The notes beneath the pieces were generated by a model. The model made no database searches. It worked only from the letters and a program-made list of their open reading frames with translations, and had not been told where the DNA came from. DNA of 58,143 nucleotides from Trebonia sp. (GTDB lineage: Bacteria > Actinomycetota > Actinomycetes > Streptosporangiales > Streptosporangiaceae). This document shows positions 42,792 to 52,337 of this stretch, piece after piece. The stretch is taken from contig JASHXJ010000034.1 of NCBI GenBank assembly GCA_030043595.1, positions 1 through 58,143 of the forward strand, given 5' to 3'. The translations under genes were made by a program, and so were the position numbers. The stretch's first letter is position 1. Every line of letters begins with the position of its first letter.

Positions 42792-43556
42792 TCATCCAGC
42801 CTCCTCTGCAGTGCTCAAGAAATCCTGCACCACATTCCACAGCCTGTCGCCTGACCGGAGCATGTCGTTGTGGCCGACGCCAGGAAGGCTGACCAGTCGC
42901 GCATGGCCTCCCATCGCCCTGGTCAGCTCCTTTGCCATCCACGGCCGAGTGAGTGCGTCTTCTGACCCGCTTATGATCAGAGTGGGGCAGTCGACGCTCC
43001 TGGCCTTGGAGAGAGCGTCGAAGGGGCCAATGGCGAATGCGGTCCTGCCGATGCGCGTCAGATCTATCGCGCAGGCGAGCAGGCTGGTCATCGGGCTAAG
43101 CAGTACGAGCGCTCTTACCTCGCGGCGACTGGCGAGATCGACTGCCACTGCGCTTCCGAGGGACCAGCCGATAAGCGTAACCTGGTCAAGAGTTATCGAT
43201 GCCTGCCGCTGCAGGTATGTAATCGCCGCATCCGCAGAGCGGTAGCAGCCGTATTCTGAAGGAGATCCGGAACTGACGCCGTAGCCGGCGTACTCGACAC
43301 AGGCGACGCCGTATCCTGTGCTGCCGAGCAACCGCCGAACAGGCCAGGTCCCGGCGACGGTCATGCCGTTTCCGTAAAAGAATAGAACCCATTGCTGCTT
43401 GTCCACCGGTGGACGGATGATCAACCCGATGCGTTCCTCGCGGGTGGTCTCCTGCCACACAAGCTCTTCTCCGGGTTGCATGGTCCGCTCGACTTGCCCG
43501 ACGTCAACCGACCGACTGGCGCCAGGATAAATCAGCCTAGATATCGGGCCTTTCAT
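42792..43556 (-). CDS. Alpha/beta hydrolase (serine hydrolase)
   Basis: The 254-residue protein has the hydrolase core: oxyanion-type FFYGNGMTV, nucleophile elbow LIGWSLGSAVAVD with the catalytic Ser, acidic residue near IISGSEDALTR, and His in LPGVGHNDML. It has no signal peptide. It starts 34 bp after the CHAP gene's stop, so they may be co-transcribed. It belongs to the group that includes Bem46/ABHD17-like hydrolases. Substrate unknown. Confidence 0.85.
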   Translation of the reverse strand: MKGPISRLIYPGASRSVDVGQVERTMQPGEELVWQETTREERIGLIIRPPVDKQQWVLFFYGNGMTVAGTWPVRRLLGSTGYGVACVEYAGYGVSSGSPSEYGCYRSADAAITYLQRQASITLDQVTLIGWSLGSAVAVDLASRREVRALVLLSPMTSLLACAIDLTRIGRTAFAIGPFDALSKARSVDCPTLIISGSEDALTRPWMAKELTRAMGGHARLVSLPGVGHNDMLRSGDRLWNVVQDFLSTAEEAG

Positions 43557-43590
43557 CGCCTGGCCCTATTCCCGCAGGTCCTGGCCCCTG

Positions 43591-45369
43591 CTAAGCCGTG
43601 CCCAGGGAGGTCCAGCCGGACCAGGCGCCGTTCACCTGCGTCTGGTACGCCGTGTACAGCTGGCCGTTCATGCCGGTGAGGAAGACTTCCATCCGGCCAT
43701 CGGCGTTGGCGCCCTCGGCGATGGCGTCGCCCTGCGGCCAGGTGCCGGCCAGGGAGGTCCAGCCGGACCACGCGCTGCCGTTGACCGCCGTCTGGTAGGC
43801 CGTGTAGAGGTGCGTGTTCTCGCCGATGAGGAAGACTTCCTGGCGGCCGTCGGCGTTGCCGCCTGCCGCGATCGCGTCGCCCGCCGGCCACCCGCCGCCA
43901 AGCGACGTCCAGCCCGACCACGCGCCGTTGACCTGCGTCTGGCTGGTCGTGTACAGCTGACCGTTCATGCCGGCGAGGTAGATCTCCATCTGGCCGCTGG
44001 GGTCGCTGTCCTCGGCGATGCTGTCGCCGGCCGGCCAGTCACCGCCGAAGGAGGTCCAGCCCGACCACACGGCACTGTTGACGGCGGTCTCGTACGCGGT
44101 ATACAGCTGGCCGTTCGCACCCACCAGGAACACCTCAAGCCGGCCGTCCGCGTTCGCCCCGCCCGCGATGCTGTCGCCCGCGGGCCAGTCACCGGCCAGC
44201 GACTGCCAGCCGGACCACGCGCCGTTCAGCTGCGTCTGGTACGCCGTGTCCAGCTGGCCGTTCCCGGCAACCAGGAACACCTGCAGCCGGCCATCGGCGT
44301 TCGGGCCCACGGCGATGCTGTCGCCGGCCGGCCAGTCCCCGCCAAGCGACGTCCAGCCCGACCACGCGCCATTCACCTGCGTCTGGTACGCCGTGTCCAG
44401 CTGGCCGTTCCCGCCGATGAGGAAGACCTCGATCCGGCCGTCGGCGTTCGCGCCCACCGCGATGGGCGTGCCCTGCGGCCAGTCACCGCCAAGGGAAGTC
44501 CACCCGGACCACGCACCGTTCACCTGCGTCTGGTAGGCCGTGTCCAGCTGCCCGTTCCCGCCGACGGTGAAGACCTCCATCCGGCCGTCGGCGTTCGGCC
44601 ATTCCGCGACCGCCGAGCTCGACGACAGGCGCGCCTGCCCGGCGGCGCGCGCCGCGGCGGGGGCGTGCACGACGCCGATCGTCTGATAGGTCCACTCCTT
44701 GTCGCCGCCGCCAACCGTGACCTTGCCGCCGGAGATCTTGCCGTTTACCTGCGGCGCGGCGTCACCCGGCGCGCCGCTGTTCTGGCTGACCAGGTCCACC
44801 GTCCCGCTGGTGACCGGCGAGGAATCGTTGACGATCAGCGCGTGACCGCCATCCGGCGACCCGTTCTTGAACACGTTGATGATCACCACATCGCCGGGGC
44901 CGAGATAGGACACCGACCCGTTCGGCTGCTTGCTGAGCTGCTTCGGCGTGTTATCCCACAGCGCCGGCCCCGCGCTGCCAAGCCAGGTCGCCTTGATCCA
45001 GCCCCGCGTCAGGTACAGCCGGTTGACCAGCTCGGGGCACTGCCACTCCTCCCCCGCGATCACCCCGCCGACCTTCGACATCGAACCCGAGCAGTCAGTG
45101 CCCTCGCCCTCGAACCGGCCGTTGCTCCTGACGTTCACCCCCAGGCCGCCCAGCCACGCCGAGCCTGCCAGCAGCACGTTCCCGCACGCACCGGGGGCCA
45201 CCATGGTGGCCGCCGCCGCTTCCCCGGCCGGACCCGCGGCGACGGGCAGGAACACCGCCGAGACGGCGAGCAGCATGCCCGCCAGGATCCGTACAGGACG
45301 CGGGAAGCAGGCAAGCCGGCGAGCGACCCGCCCGGACACCGCCGCTATCGCTGCAAACAGCTGGCTCAT
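43591..45369 (-). CDS. Secreted CHAP-domain amidase with seven lectin-like propeller repeats
   Basis: ATG at 45369 (after GGGGG) gives 592 residues with a signal peptide (VRILAGMLLAVSAVFLPVAA). A CHAP-type amidase domain follows, with WQCPELVNRLY (Cys111) and GGHALIVND (His176). The C-terminal half is seven repeats of about 48 residues, e.g. ADGRMEVFTVGGNGQLDTAY followed by SGWTSLGGDWP, resembling PLL/fucose-lectin seven-bladed propellers. It probably cuts peptidoglycan peptide bonds while its propeller binds wall sugars. The alpha/beta hydrolase follows on the same strand. Confidence 0.85.
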   Translation of the reverse strand: MSQLFAAIAAVSGRVARRLACFPRPVRILAGMLLAVSAVFLPVAAGPAGEAAAATMVAPGACGNVLLAGSAWLGGLGVNVRSNGRFEGEGTDCSGSMSKVGGVIAGEEWQCPELVNRLYLTRGWIKATWLGSAGPALWDNTPKQLSKQPNGSVSYLGPGDVVIINVFKNGSPDGGHALIVNDSSPVTSGTVDLVSQNSGAPGDAAPQVNGKISGGKVTVGGGDKEWTYQTIGVVHAPAAARAAGQARLSSSSAVAEWPNADGRMEVFTVGGNGQLDTAYQTQVNGAWSGWTSLGGDWPQGTPIAVGANADGRIEVFLIGGNGQLDTAYQTQVNGAWSGWTSLGGDWPAGDSIAVGPNADGRLQVFLVAGNGQLDTAYQTQLNGAWSGWQSLAGDWPAGDSIAGGANADGRLEVFLVGANGQLYTAYETAVNSAVWSGWTSFGGDWPAGDSIAEDSDPSGQMEIYLAGMNGQLYTTSQTQVNGAWSGWTSLGGGWPAGDAIAAGGNADGRQEVFLIGENTHLYTAYQTAVNGSAWSGWTSLAGTWPQGDAIAEGANADGRMEVFLTGMNGQLYTAYQTQVNGAWSGWTSLGTA

Positions 45370-45565
45370 CACGACCCCCATGACGTGTGGCGTACTGAAC
45401 GTGCACCGCCAGCCAGGCCATAGCGCGTCGAATATTCTCGCACGCGCGGCGCGCATCCGCTGTGCTATGACCTTTCCGACCTTGTCCGGACATTGGACTG
45501 TCGCGGCGCGCCATGAGCGCGGGTGGCGGTAATCGGGTTGCCGACCGCCGTGCGCGTCGCCGACG

Positions 45566-46156
45566 ATGGCGGGCATGGCCACGACCCGGCGAGCCGACAT
45601 GTTCACCGCGGACGGCAAGCCCTCTGCCGACGACCCGCGCGAGAACGGGCCGAGGCTGCGCGACGAGCGCGGCACACTCGCCGAGTCGCTGCGCCGTCAG
45701 CGCCTCACACTGGAGCTGAAGTGCGCGGGTCTTGATGCGCGGGCTTTGGCGCGGCGTTCTGTCGAGCCGTCGACCATGTCGCTGCTTGGGCTGGTCCGGC
45801 ACCTGGCCGAGATGGAGCGCGCGACGTTCCGGGTGCTGATGGCGGGTCAGGACGTGCCCCGCCTGTTCTGCTCCGGCACCGACCGTGACGGCGACTTCGA
45901 CGGCGCGGTTCCTGATCCCCGGGTGGTCGCGCAGGCATGGGACGCATGGCGTGCGGAGGTGGACTTCGCCACGCGGTTCGTGGCCGGGGCGCCCAGTCTG
46001 GACATCACCGGCGACGATCCGCTGAATCGGCATGGCAGTGGCGGAGGGCTCATGTCGCTGCGCGAGGCGCTGGTCGGAATGATCGAGGAGTACGCCCGCC
46101 ACATGGGTCACGCCGACCTGCTGCGCGAGCGGATCGACGGGCGCATAGGCCAGTAA
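45566..46156 (+). CDS. DUF664 (DinB-superfamily) protein
   Basis: The 196-residue protein carries SLLGLVRHLAEMERATFRVL and LVGMIEEYARHMGHADLLRE, the His residues of the metal-binding DinB/DUF664 fold, and the DGRIGQ end typical of actinobacterial members. DUF664 proteins are thought to be thiol-dependent transferase-like enzymes. It starts about 200 bp from the divergent CHAP gene. Which of several near-start ATG codons (45566 or 45575) is used is unclear. Confidence 0.85.
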   Translation: MAGMATTRRADMFTADGKPSADDPRENGPRLRDERGTLAESLRRQRLTLELKCAGLDARALARRSVEPSTMSLLGLVRHLAEMERATFRVLMAGQDVPRLFCSGTDRDGDFDGAVPDPRVVAQAWDAWRAEVDFATRFVAGAPSLDITGDDPLNRHGSGGGLMSLREALVGMIEEYARHMGHADLLRERIDGRIGQ

Positions 46157-46388
46157 TCGCCGGATTCCGCTGAGCCCAGCGCCACGCAGGCTCTGCGCCA
46201 TGCTGTCCGCCAGCACGTCCGGCCAACGCTGATGTGGCGAATTGGTGCATAAGGAAACGCGACGTACCCGATCAGTCGTAAGATATCCGCGTTCTCATAT
46301 TGATGGTCTAGACAGGTCCGGGGGGTGGTGTCATGCGCGGACCACGACCGTCAACGGAGATGGACAAGACTTCCAGGCAGGGCGAGTC

Positions 46389-47012
46389 ATGACGGGCAAG
46401 TCGGTGCTGGCGATCGGCGCCCACCCCGATGACATCGAGCTGGGCTGCGGGGGAACGCTGGCGAGGCATGTGGCGGCTGGGGACCAGGTTGCCATGCTGG
46501 TGGTGACACGCGGCGAGGTAGGACCCGGGGAGACCGATCAGCGGGTGACCGAGCAGGAGCGTGCGGTCGAGGTGCTCGGCGTGCACACACTGCTGTGGGG
46601 CACCGGGATCACGGACTGCCAGGTCTCCCTGCATGAGCTGGAGCTTGTCCACCTGATCGAGGACGCCATCCAGCGCGTCGATGCGACGATCGTTTACACG
46701 CACTCGCCGAACGACAGCCACCAGGACCACCGCGCGGTGGCCCTGTGCACCATGGGGGCGGCCCGCTGGATCTCGACGGTGATGTGCTACGAGGCGCCCT
46801 CGTCACTGCAGTTCAGCCCGACTGCCTACGTCGACATCTCCGACTCGCTCGACAAGAAGATCGACGCGGTGCTGTCCCACGCCAGCCAGGCAGAGGCCAG
46901 CAGGAAGGTCAGCGCATCGCGGGTCCGCAGCTCGGCCGATTACTACGGCCATGCCTGCCGCCGGACCTACGCCGAGGGATTTGAATCGGTGCGACTGACC
47001 ATCGAGATTTGA
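46389..47012 (+). CDS. PIG-L/LmbE-family deacetylase
   Basis: ATG at 46389 was chosen because the homology starts there, giving 207 residues. Zinc motif AIGAHPDDIELGCGGTLARH and the second His motif YTHSPNDSHQDHRAV are intact, with LVVTRGEVG between. Family members remove N-acetyl groups from GlcNAc-type sugars or mycothiol intermediates. It lies directly before the FAD oxidoreductase with a 2 bp gap, so both may act on one sugar or natural-product substrate. Confidence 0.9.
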   Translation: MTGKSVLAIGAHPDDIELGCGGTLARHVAAGDQVAMLVVTRGEVGPGETDQRVTEQERAVEVLGVHTLLWGTGITDCQVSLHELELVHLIEDAIQRVDATIVYTHSPNDSHQDHRAVALCTMGAARWISTVMCYEAPSSLQFSPTAYVDISDSLDKKIDAVLSHASQAEASRKVSASRVRSSADYYGHACRRTYAEGFESVRLTIEI

Positions 47013-47014
47013 CG

Positions 47015-48316
47015 GTGCCCTGGCAGACACGCTTCCTTATCATCGGCGCCGGACCAACCGGGACCGGCGCTGCGGTCCGGCTGACTGAACTGGGCGAGGA
47101 CTTCGTCATAGTCGACTCCAGCGACAGGGTCGGCGGCCTGGCATCGTCCGTGACCGACGCCGAGGGCTTCACCTGGGACCTCGGCGGTCACGTCATCCAC
47201 AGCCACTTCCCCGAGTTCGACCAGGCCGTTGAGCTCAGCGGCGTGACAATGAACCAGGTAACCCGCAACGGCTGGGTCTGGCTGGAAGGGACAGGGCCGG
47301 AGACGCTCGTGCCCACGCCGATCCAGCAGCAGCTCACCGAGCTGCCCACGGACCTGCGCCCGGACGCGCCGGCCGAGCATCTCGCCGACTACTACCGCAA
47401 CAGCTTCGGCCAGGTCCTCTACGAGCGGTTCTTCGAGCCCTACAACGTGAAGATGTGGACCACGCCGCTGGACATGGTCGACCATCGGTGGACCTCGCTG
47501 CGCAATGGCAGCGGCGAGCGTAACGTCCCAGTGCTCACACTGGCCACCGGCGCGAAGCCGCCTGCCGAGCGCTTCCCCTACCCGGTGGGCGGTACCGGCG
47601 CGCTGTGGGAGGCCATTCATGACCGTGTGCTCGGGCGTGCCCGTCTCCAGCTGAACACGCAGGTCAAGAACCTGGACCTCGCCAGTCGTACGGCAGAGCT
47701 GGCCGACGGCCGGAGGATCAGCTATGAGTACTGCGTCAGCACAGGCCCGATCACGACGGCGATGCGCTGGACCGGGCAGGAGCGGCTGAGCGCTCGCCTG
47801 CGCGCGAGCACTGTACACGTGGTGGGCGTGGGCTTGCGGGGCGACCCGCCGCAGGCGCTTGCCGGCAAGACCTGGCTGTACTGCCCAGATCGCGGCGTCC
47901 CCTGGTACCGGGCGACGATGCTCAGCAATTACGATGCCGGCAACGCCGGCCCGGGCCGCTGGAACATCTTGTGCGAGGTACCGTCCTTTGGCTCGGAGCC
48001 GACCACCGCGTCGGACGCGATCGATGGCACGATCTCCTCACTGCGGGCCCTCGGGGCCGACCCTAGCCTGATCCGCAGCAGGTGGCACCGGACGATCCCC
48101 ATGGGCTATCCCGTCCCCACACTGGGCCGCGACGACGTCCTCGCCCAGGTGAACGACAGGCTGCTCGCGCACGGCGTGTACAGCCGCGGCCGGTTCGGGG
48201 GCTGGCGCTACGAGTCGTGCAACCAGGACTACTCGTTCATGCAGGGACGTGAGGCGGTCGACAGCGCGCTGTTCGGTGCGGCCGAGGACGTGTACTGGCA
48301 TCCCGAGCGCTTCTGA
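47015..48316 (+). CDS. FAD-dependent oxidoreductase (protoporphyrinogen oxidase/UGM-like)
   Basis: The protein has the dinucleotide-binding FLIIGAGPTGTGAAVRLTEL and DSSDRVGGLASSVTD, then DLGGHVIHSHFPEFD and FEPYNVKMWTTP, as in UDP-galactopyranose-mutase and amine-oxidase-like proteins of sugar loci. The start is ambiguous: GTG at 47015 (433 residues) or TTG at 47009 overlapping the deacetylase stop. It is coupled to the PIG-L gene. The precise reaction, sugar ring isomerisation or another oxidation, is not determined. Confidence 0.8.
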   Translation: MPWQTRFLIIGAGPTGTGAAVRLTELGEDFVIVDSSDRVGGLASSVTDAEGFTWDLGGHVIHSHFPEFDQAVELSGVTMNQVTRNGWVWLEGTGPETLVPTPIQQQLTELPTDLRPDAPAEHLADYYRNSFGQVLYERFFEPYNVKMWTTPLDMVDHRWTSLRNGSGERNVPVLTLATGAKPPAERFPYPVGGTGALWEAIHDRVLGRARLQLNTQVKNLDLASRTAELADGRRISYEYCVSTGPITTAMRWTGQERLSARLRASTVHVVGVGLRGDPPQALAGKTWLYCPDRGVPWYRATMLSNYDAGNAGPGRWNILCEVPSFGSEPTTASDAIDGTISSLRALGADPSLIRSRWHRTIPMGYPVPTLGRDDVLAQVNDRLLAHGVYSRGRFGGWRYESCNQDYSFMQGREAVDSALFGAAEDVYWHPERF

Positions 48317-48412
48317 GGGCTTGAGTACGCTCGACTTTCCCCGGCCCCTTGAGCGGTCCGGCGGCAGGACAGGACAATTGCGCTATGGACAGGTCCGAGG
48401 TGCGGGCGCGAG

Positions 48413-49396
48413 ATGCGCTTGAGACCTGGCGCTGACCCCGAATCAGGAAGCGGCCGGGCAATACGGCCCGCGGATCCGGCTCCCAGCGTCTTCTCGACCG
48501 TTGGCCTGCCAGACGCACGCCGGGTCGAACTGTGGGAGACGCACAACGCCACCGCGCTCATCGGCCTGGACATCCGTGCGGCCGGATCCCTCGAGGCGAC
48601 CGAACTGAACGTTCAGCTCCCCCAGATCCAGCTGGCCCGGGTGTCCGGGTCGGCCCACGGCGTGGCGCGCACAGCAGACGTCATCAGCAGGACCCCGGCC
48701 GACGCGATCGCCGTCTACCTGACGCTGCGGGGAGACGCCTGGTTCCGGGACCGCGGCGGTGCGCACGTGCTACGGCCTGGCAGCGCGCTGGTCTGCCAGA
48801 CGGATCACCCCTTCACCCGGGGATTCGCGCGCGGGCTCGAGGAACTCGTCGTCAAGGTGCCCCGCGTGGCGCTGCCCGTGACGTTCCCCAGCAAGCCGGT
48901 GATTACAGCCTTTGGTGGCGGCGGCGGGCTGAACCGGTATGCCCGCGCCCTCGCCGCCATCACCAGCCGGGTGGCCAGAACCGTCGATCCCCGGCCGGCC
49001 GACGAACGCACTGTGCTGGATCTGGTCGCGGTTCTGCTGGCGGGCCGCGCGGCGGCCGGGGCAGTGGCCCACCGCGCTGCGGCGCGCTCCTATATAGAGG
49101 AGCACCTGACCGACCCGAGCCTGGGCGCCGATCAGGTCGCGGCGGCGGTCGGGATCAGCGAGCGGCAGCTCTCGCGGGTCTTCGCCGCCGACGGCACTTC
49201 AGTCCCGAGGCACGTCCTGTCCCGTCGGCTGCAGCTCGCCTACTCGGTGCTGGCGCGGGGGGCCGGCGCGGACGAGACCGTGGCCGACGTCGCTGCCAGG
49301 TGCGGCTTTACCTCAGTGACGTACTTCTCCCACGTCTTCCGCGCCCACTTCGGCGAGCGCGCCAGCGACGTCAGGGGCGTCAGCGGCGAGTGGTAG
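48413..49396 (+). CDS. AraC-family transcriptional regulator
   Basis: The 327-residue protein has an N-terminal ligand-binding half of the AraC_binding_2 type (FSTVGLPDARRVELWETHNA and AIAVYLTLRGDAWFRDRGG). It is followed by a two-helix-turn-helix AraC domain (GADQVAAAVGISERQLSRVF, ADVAARCGFTSVTYFSHVFR). It is just upstream of the TfdB-like monooxygenase and on the same strand, so it may control phenol-type catabolism. A 16-codon frame starting at ATG 48385 overlaps the proposed start in another frame. Confidence 0.88.
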   Translation: MRLRPGADPESGSGRAIRPADPAPSVFSTVGLPDARRVELWETHNATALIGLDIRAAGSLEATELNVQLPQIQLARVSGSAHGVARTADVISRTPADAIAVYLTLRGDAWFRDRGGAHVLRPGSALVCQTDHPFTRGFARGLEELVVKVPRVALPVTFPSKPVITAFGGGGGLNRYARALAAITSRVARTVDPRPADERTVLDLVAVLLAGRAAAGAVAHRAAARSYIEEHLTDPSLGADQVAAAVGISERQLSRVFAADGTSVPRHVLSRRLQLAYSVLARGAGADETVADVAARCGFTSVTYFSHVFRAHFGERASDVRGVSGEW

Positions 49397-49552
49397 CACT
49401 CCGTTCTACCGCTTCTCATTTCCGCCATCCTCAGGCCGGATCCTTGGGGGCGGCGGTCACCACTAGGCACAATCGCGCACAAATGAGTGCCCGTACGCCG
49501 GTGCCAGGGTCGGCGCCGCGGCCCGGCGGGCACCGGGAGAGAGGTGCGCGCG

Positions 49553-51358
49553 ATGCCCGACTTCGAGGACGGTCTCGCCGAGACTGAGGTCCCAGCCGGA
49601 ACGACCGTGGAAACCGACGTCCTGATCGTCGGGTCCGGCCCGGCCGGCGGCGCGGCCGCGCTGTGCCTGGCCACACTCGGCATCCCGAACATCGTGATCA
49701 CCAAGTACCGGTGGACGGCGAACACCCCCCGCGCGCACATCACCAACCAGCGCGCGATGGAGATCTTCCGCGACCTGGGCATCGAGGAGCAGGTACTGGC
49801 GGACGCCACACCGCACGAGCTCGTCGGCGACACGGTGTTCTGCACGTCGATCGCCGGCGAGGAGATCGGAAGAATCCGCACGTGGGGCACGCACCCGGCA
49901 CGGGAGGCCGACTATCAGCTCGCGTCGCCGTGCCTGATCTGCGACATCCCGCAGACCTACCTGGAGCCGATCCTGGTCAAGAACGCCGCCGCCCGCGGCA
50001 CCCAGGCCCGGTTCTCGACCGAGTACGTCTCGCACACCCAGGACGAAGACGGCGTGCACACGACCGTCCGCGACCGGCTCACCGGCGCCGTGTACACGAT
50101 CGGGGCGAGGTACCTGATCGGCGCCGACGGCGCACGCTCGCTCGTGGCCGAGCACATCGGGCTTCCGATGGAAGGCGCGATGGACATCGCAGGGTCGATG
50201 AACATCACCTTCAAGGCGGATATCTCCCGCTACGTAGCCACGCGCCCCTCGGTGCTGTACTGGGTGATCCAGCCTGGCTCCAACGTCGGCGGAATCGGCG
50301 CCGGACTTGTCCGCATGGTCCGGACCTGGAACGAGTGGCTGATCGTCTGGGGCTATGACATCAGCCAGCCACCGCCGGTCGTCGACACGGAAAAAGCCGT
50401 CCAGATCGTCCGCAGCCTGCTCGGCATGCCCGACCTCGAGGTGGAGATCACCGGCACCTCGCTGTGGGGCAACAACGAGATGTACGCGACGCACCTGCAG
50501 AAGCAGCGGGTGTTCTGCGCTGGCGACGCGGTGCACCGGCACCCGCCGAGCAACGGGCTCGGCTCCAACACCTCCATCCAGGACTCCTACAACCTCGCCT
50601 GGAAGCTCGCCGCGGTAATCCGCGGCCAGGCAGGCCCAGACCTGCTCGACACCTACTCGGCCGAGCGCGCCCCGGTCGCGAAGCAGATCGTGACCAGGGC
50701 CAACCAGTCCAGCCGCGAGTTCGTGCAGTTCTTCGAGGTGCTCGGGCTGACCGAGGCCGAGACCGAAGCGCAGATGCGGCAGCAGATCGAAGAGCGCAAG
50801 GCCAACACCCCGCGCGGCAAGGCCAAGCGCCAGGCGCTTGTCAAGGCGATGGAGCTGAAGAACTACGAGTTCAACGCGCACGGCGTGGAACTTGGCCAGT
50901 TCTACGAGTCGGCCGGGATCGTTCGGGATGGATCTGAACGGCCGCAACCGGAGCGCGACCCTGAGCTGTATTACCAGGCCTCCACCGTGCCCGGCTCGCA
51001 CCTGCCGCACGTCTGGGTCGGCGACGCCGCCCGCAAGCTGTCCACCCTGGATCTGGCTCCGTATACCCGGTTCACGCTGATCACCGGGATCGCCGGCGAG
51101 GCCTGGGCCGACGCCGCCGCCAAGGTAGGGGCAGACCTCGGCATCCCGCTGGAGACCGTGATCATCGGCCCGGGCCGCGAGGTCACCGACATCTACTACG
51201 ACTGGGCGCGGATCCGCGAGGTGGAAGAAGAAGGGGTCCTGCTCATCAGACCGGACAAGTTCATCGGCTGGCGCTCGGTGACGCTTCCCGATGATCCGGA
51301 ACGGCAGTTGCGCTCCGCTCTGGAGTCACTGCTGAGCCTGTCACGCGATTTACCGTAG
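49553..51358 (+). CDS. FAD-dependent aromatic hydroxylase (TfdB/phenol monooxygenase-like)
   Basis: ATG at 49553 follows GAGAGAGG and gives 601 residues. The FAD motif is VLIVGSGPAGGAAAL, the second is YLIGADGARSLVAEHIG, and the pyrophosphate-binding VFCAGDAVHRHPPSNGLGSN follows, as in 2,4-dichlorophenol 6-monooxygenase and resorcinol-type hydroxylases. The C-terminal thioredoxin-like domain (ITGIAGEAWADAAAKV) is present. It would hydroxylate a phenol using NAD(P)H and O2. The AraC gene upstream and the maleylacetate reductase 5 kb downstream suggest a hydroxyquinol-type pathway. Confidence 0.9.
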   Translation: MPDFEDGLAETEVPAGTTVETDVLIVGSGPAGGAAALCLATLGIPNIVITKYRWTANTPRAHITNQRAMEIFRDLGIEEQVLADATPHELVGDTVFCTSIAGEEIGRIRTWGTHPAREADYQLASPCLICDIPQTYLEPILVKNAAARGTQARFSTEYVSHTQDEDGVHTTVRDRLTGAVYTIGARYLIGADGARSLVAEHIGLPMEGAMDIAGSMNITFKADISRYVATRPSVLYWVIQPGSNVGGIGAGLVRMVRTWNEWLIVWGYDISQPPPVVDTEKAVQIVRSLLGMPDLEVEITGTSLWGNNEMYATHLQKQRVFCAGDAVHRHPPSNGLGSNTSIQDSYNLAWKLAAVIRGQAGPDLLDTYSAERAPVAKQIVTRANQSSREFVQFFEVLGLTEAETEAQMRQQIEERKANTPRGKAKRQALVKAMELKNYEFNAHGVELGQFYESAGIVRDGSERPQPERDPELYYQASTVPGSHLPHVWVGDAARKLSTLDLAPYTRFTLITGIAGEAWADAAAKVGADLGIPLETVIIGPGREVTDIYYDWARIREVEEEGVLLIRPDKFIGWRSVTLPDDPERQLRSALESLLSLSRDLP

Positions 51359-51370
51359 GATTTCCTCCGC

Positions 51371-52309
51371 GTGGAGGCGTCATTGTTGCGAAAGGGCCCA
51401 GTAGCGGCGGTGGCCGCGACCGTCGTGCTCGCGGTCTCGGGATGCCTGACCCCGCTGACGTCGCGGCCGCCGCTGACCCCGGTCCCGGCCCCGGCAAGCC
51501 CGCTGGTCGGCGTCTATGAACCGGGAGCGCCCGGCAGCTGGTCACAGATCACGGAGTTCGCCAGCGCGACCGGCGTCAAGCCCAGGATCGCCGTGTACTA
51601 CTCGCCATGGAACGACCCGTTCAGCACGTCGTTCGCGCAGACGGCCTGGGAAAACGACGCCTACGTGCTCGTCCAGCTGCAGCCGAGCGGCGTGAGTCTC
51701 GGCTCCATCGTCGCGGGGGGCTCGGACGGCTATCTGCGTTCCTACGCGGACGCCGTCGTGGCGTTCGGCCACCCGGTGATCTTGTCCTTCGGGCACGAGA
51801 TGAACGGCACCTGGTACTCATGGGGCGAGGGCCACACGCCGCCCGCGACCTTCGTGGCCGCCTGGCGGCACATCGTGCGAGTCTTCCGGGCCGCGGGCGC
51901 GGCCAACGTGACCTGGCTCTGGACGGTCAACTCCATCGACGGGGCGGCGAGCTCGCTGAGCCAGTGGTGGCCAGGGGCGGCGTGGGTCAGCTGGATCGGT
52001 ATCGACGGCTACTACTCCCTCGCCACGGATACCTTCGGCTCGGTGTTCGGCTCGACCATCGCGGACGTCCGCGCGTTCAGCAGCGCGCCGGTGCTGATCG
52101 CCGAGACCGCCGTTGGCACCACCACGGACCGGGAAAGCCAGATCGACGAGCTGTTCGCGGGCGTCCGCGCGGCGCGTCTGGCCGGGGTCGTCTGGTTCGA
52201 CGAGGCGCAGCACGCCGGCCTCTACCACCAGGACTGGCGGCTGGAAGACGACCCGGACGCCCTCGCGGCATTCACCGCGGCGGTAGCGACATACCTGGGC
52301 GCGAACTGA
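51371..52309 (+). CDS. GH26-like lipoprotein glycosidase
   Basis: The 312-residue protein starts with GTG at 51371 and has a lipoprotein signal ending VSGC (Cys25). The GH26 clan-A core carries ILSFGHEMNGTWYSWGEG (acid/base Glu143) and VLIAETAVGT (nucleophile Glu245). GH26 enzymes include mannanases and exopolysaccharide lyases. It is convergent with the second GH26 gene, 28 bp apart. Because it faces the synthase operon it probably modifies the same extracellular polymer. Alternative starts (e.g. TTG 51383) are possible. Confidence 0.85.
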   Translation: MEASLLRKGPVAAVAATVVLAVSGCLTPLTSRPPLTPVPAPASPLVGVYEPGAPGSWSQITEFASATGVKPRIAVYYSPWNDPFSTSFAQTAWENDAYVLVQLQPSGVSLGSIVAGGSDGYLRSYADAVVAFGHPVILSFGHEMNGTWYSWGEGHTPPATFVAAWRHIVRVFRAAGAANVTWLWTVNSIDGAASSLSQWWPGAAWVSWIGIDGYYSLATDTFGSVFGSTIADVRAFSSAPVLIAETAVGTTTDRESQIDELFAGVRAARLAGVVWFDEAQHAGLYHQDWRLEDDPDALAAFTAAVATYLGAN

Positions 52310-52337
52310 GGGGACTGGCGTGCAGGCGCGGCGGCAC

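Noticed and set aside
43810..45423. 537-codon open frame antisense to the CHAP-propeller gene
   Set aside because: Its repetitive RAVDLRLVRRVQLAV-like pattern is the mirror of the seven repeats on the other strand; not a protein family.
49463..51010. Long open frame of 515 codons antisense to the TfdB-like monooxygenase
   Set aside because: It is His/Arg/Val/Gly rich with no family resemblance and exactly mirrors a well-supported gene; a high-GC shadow.
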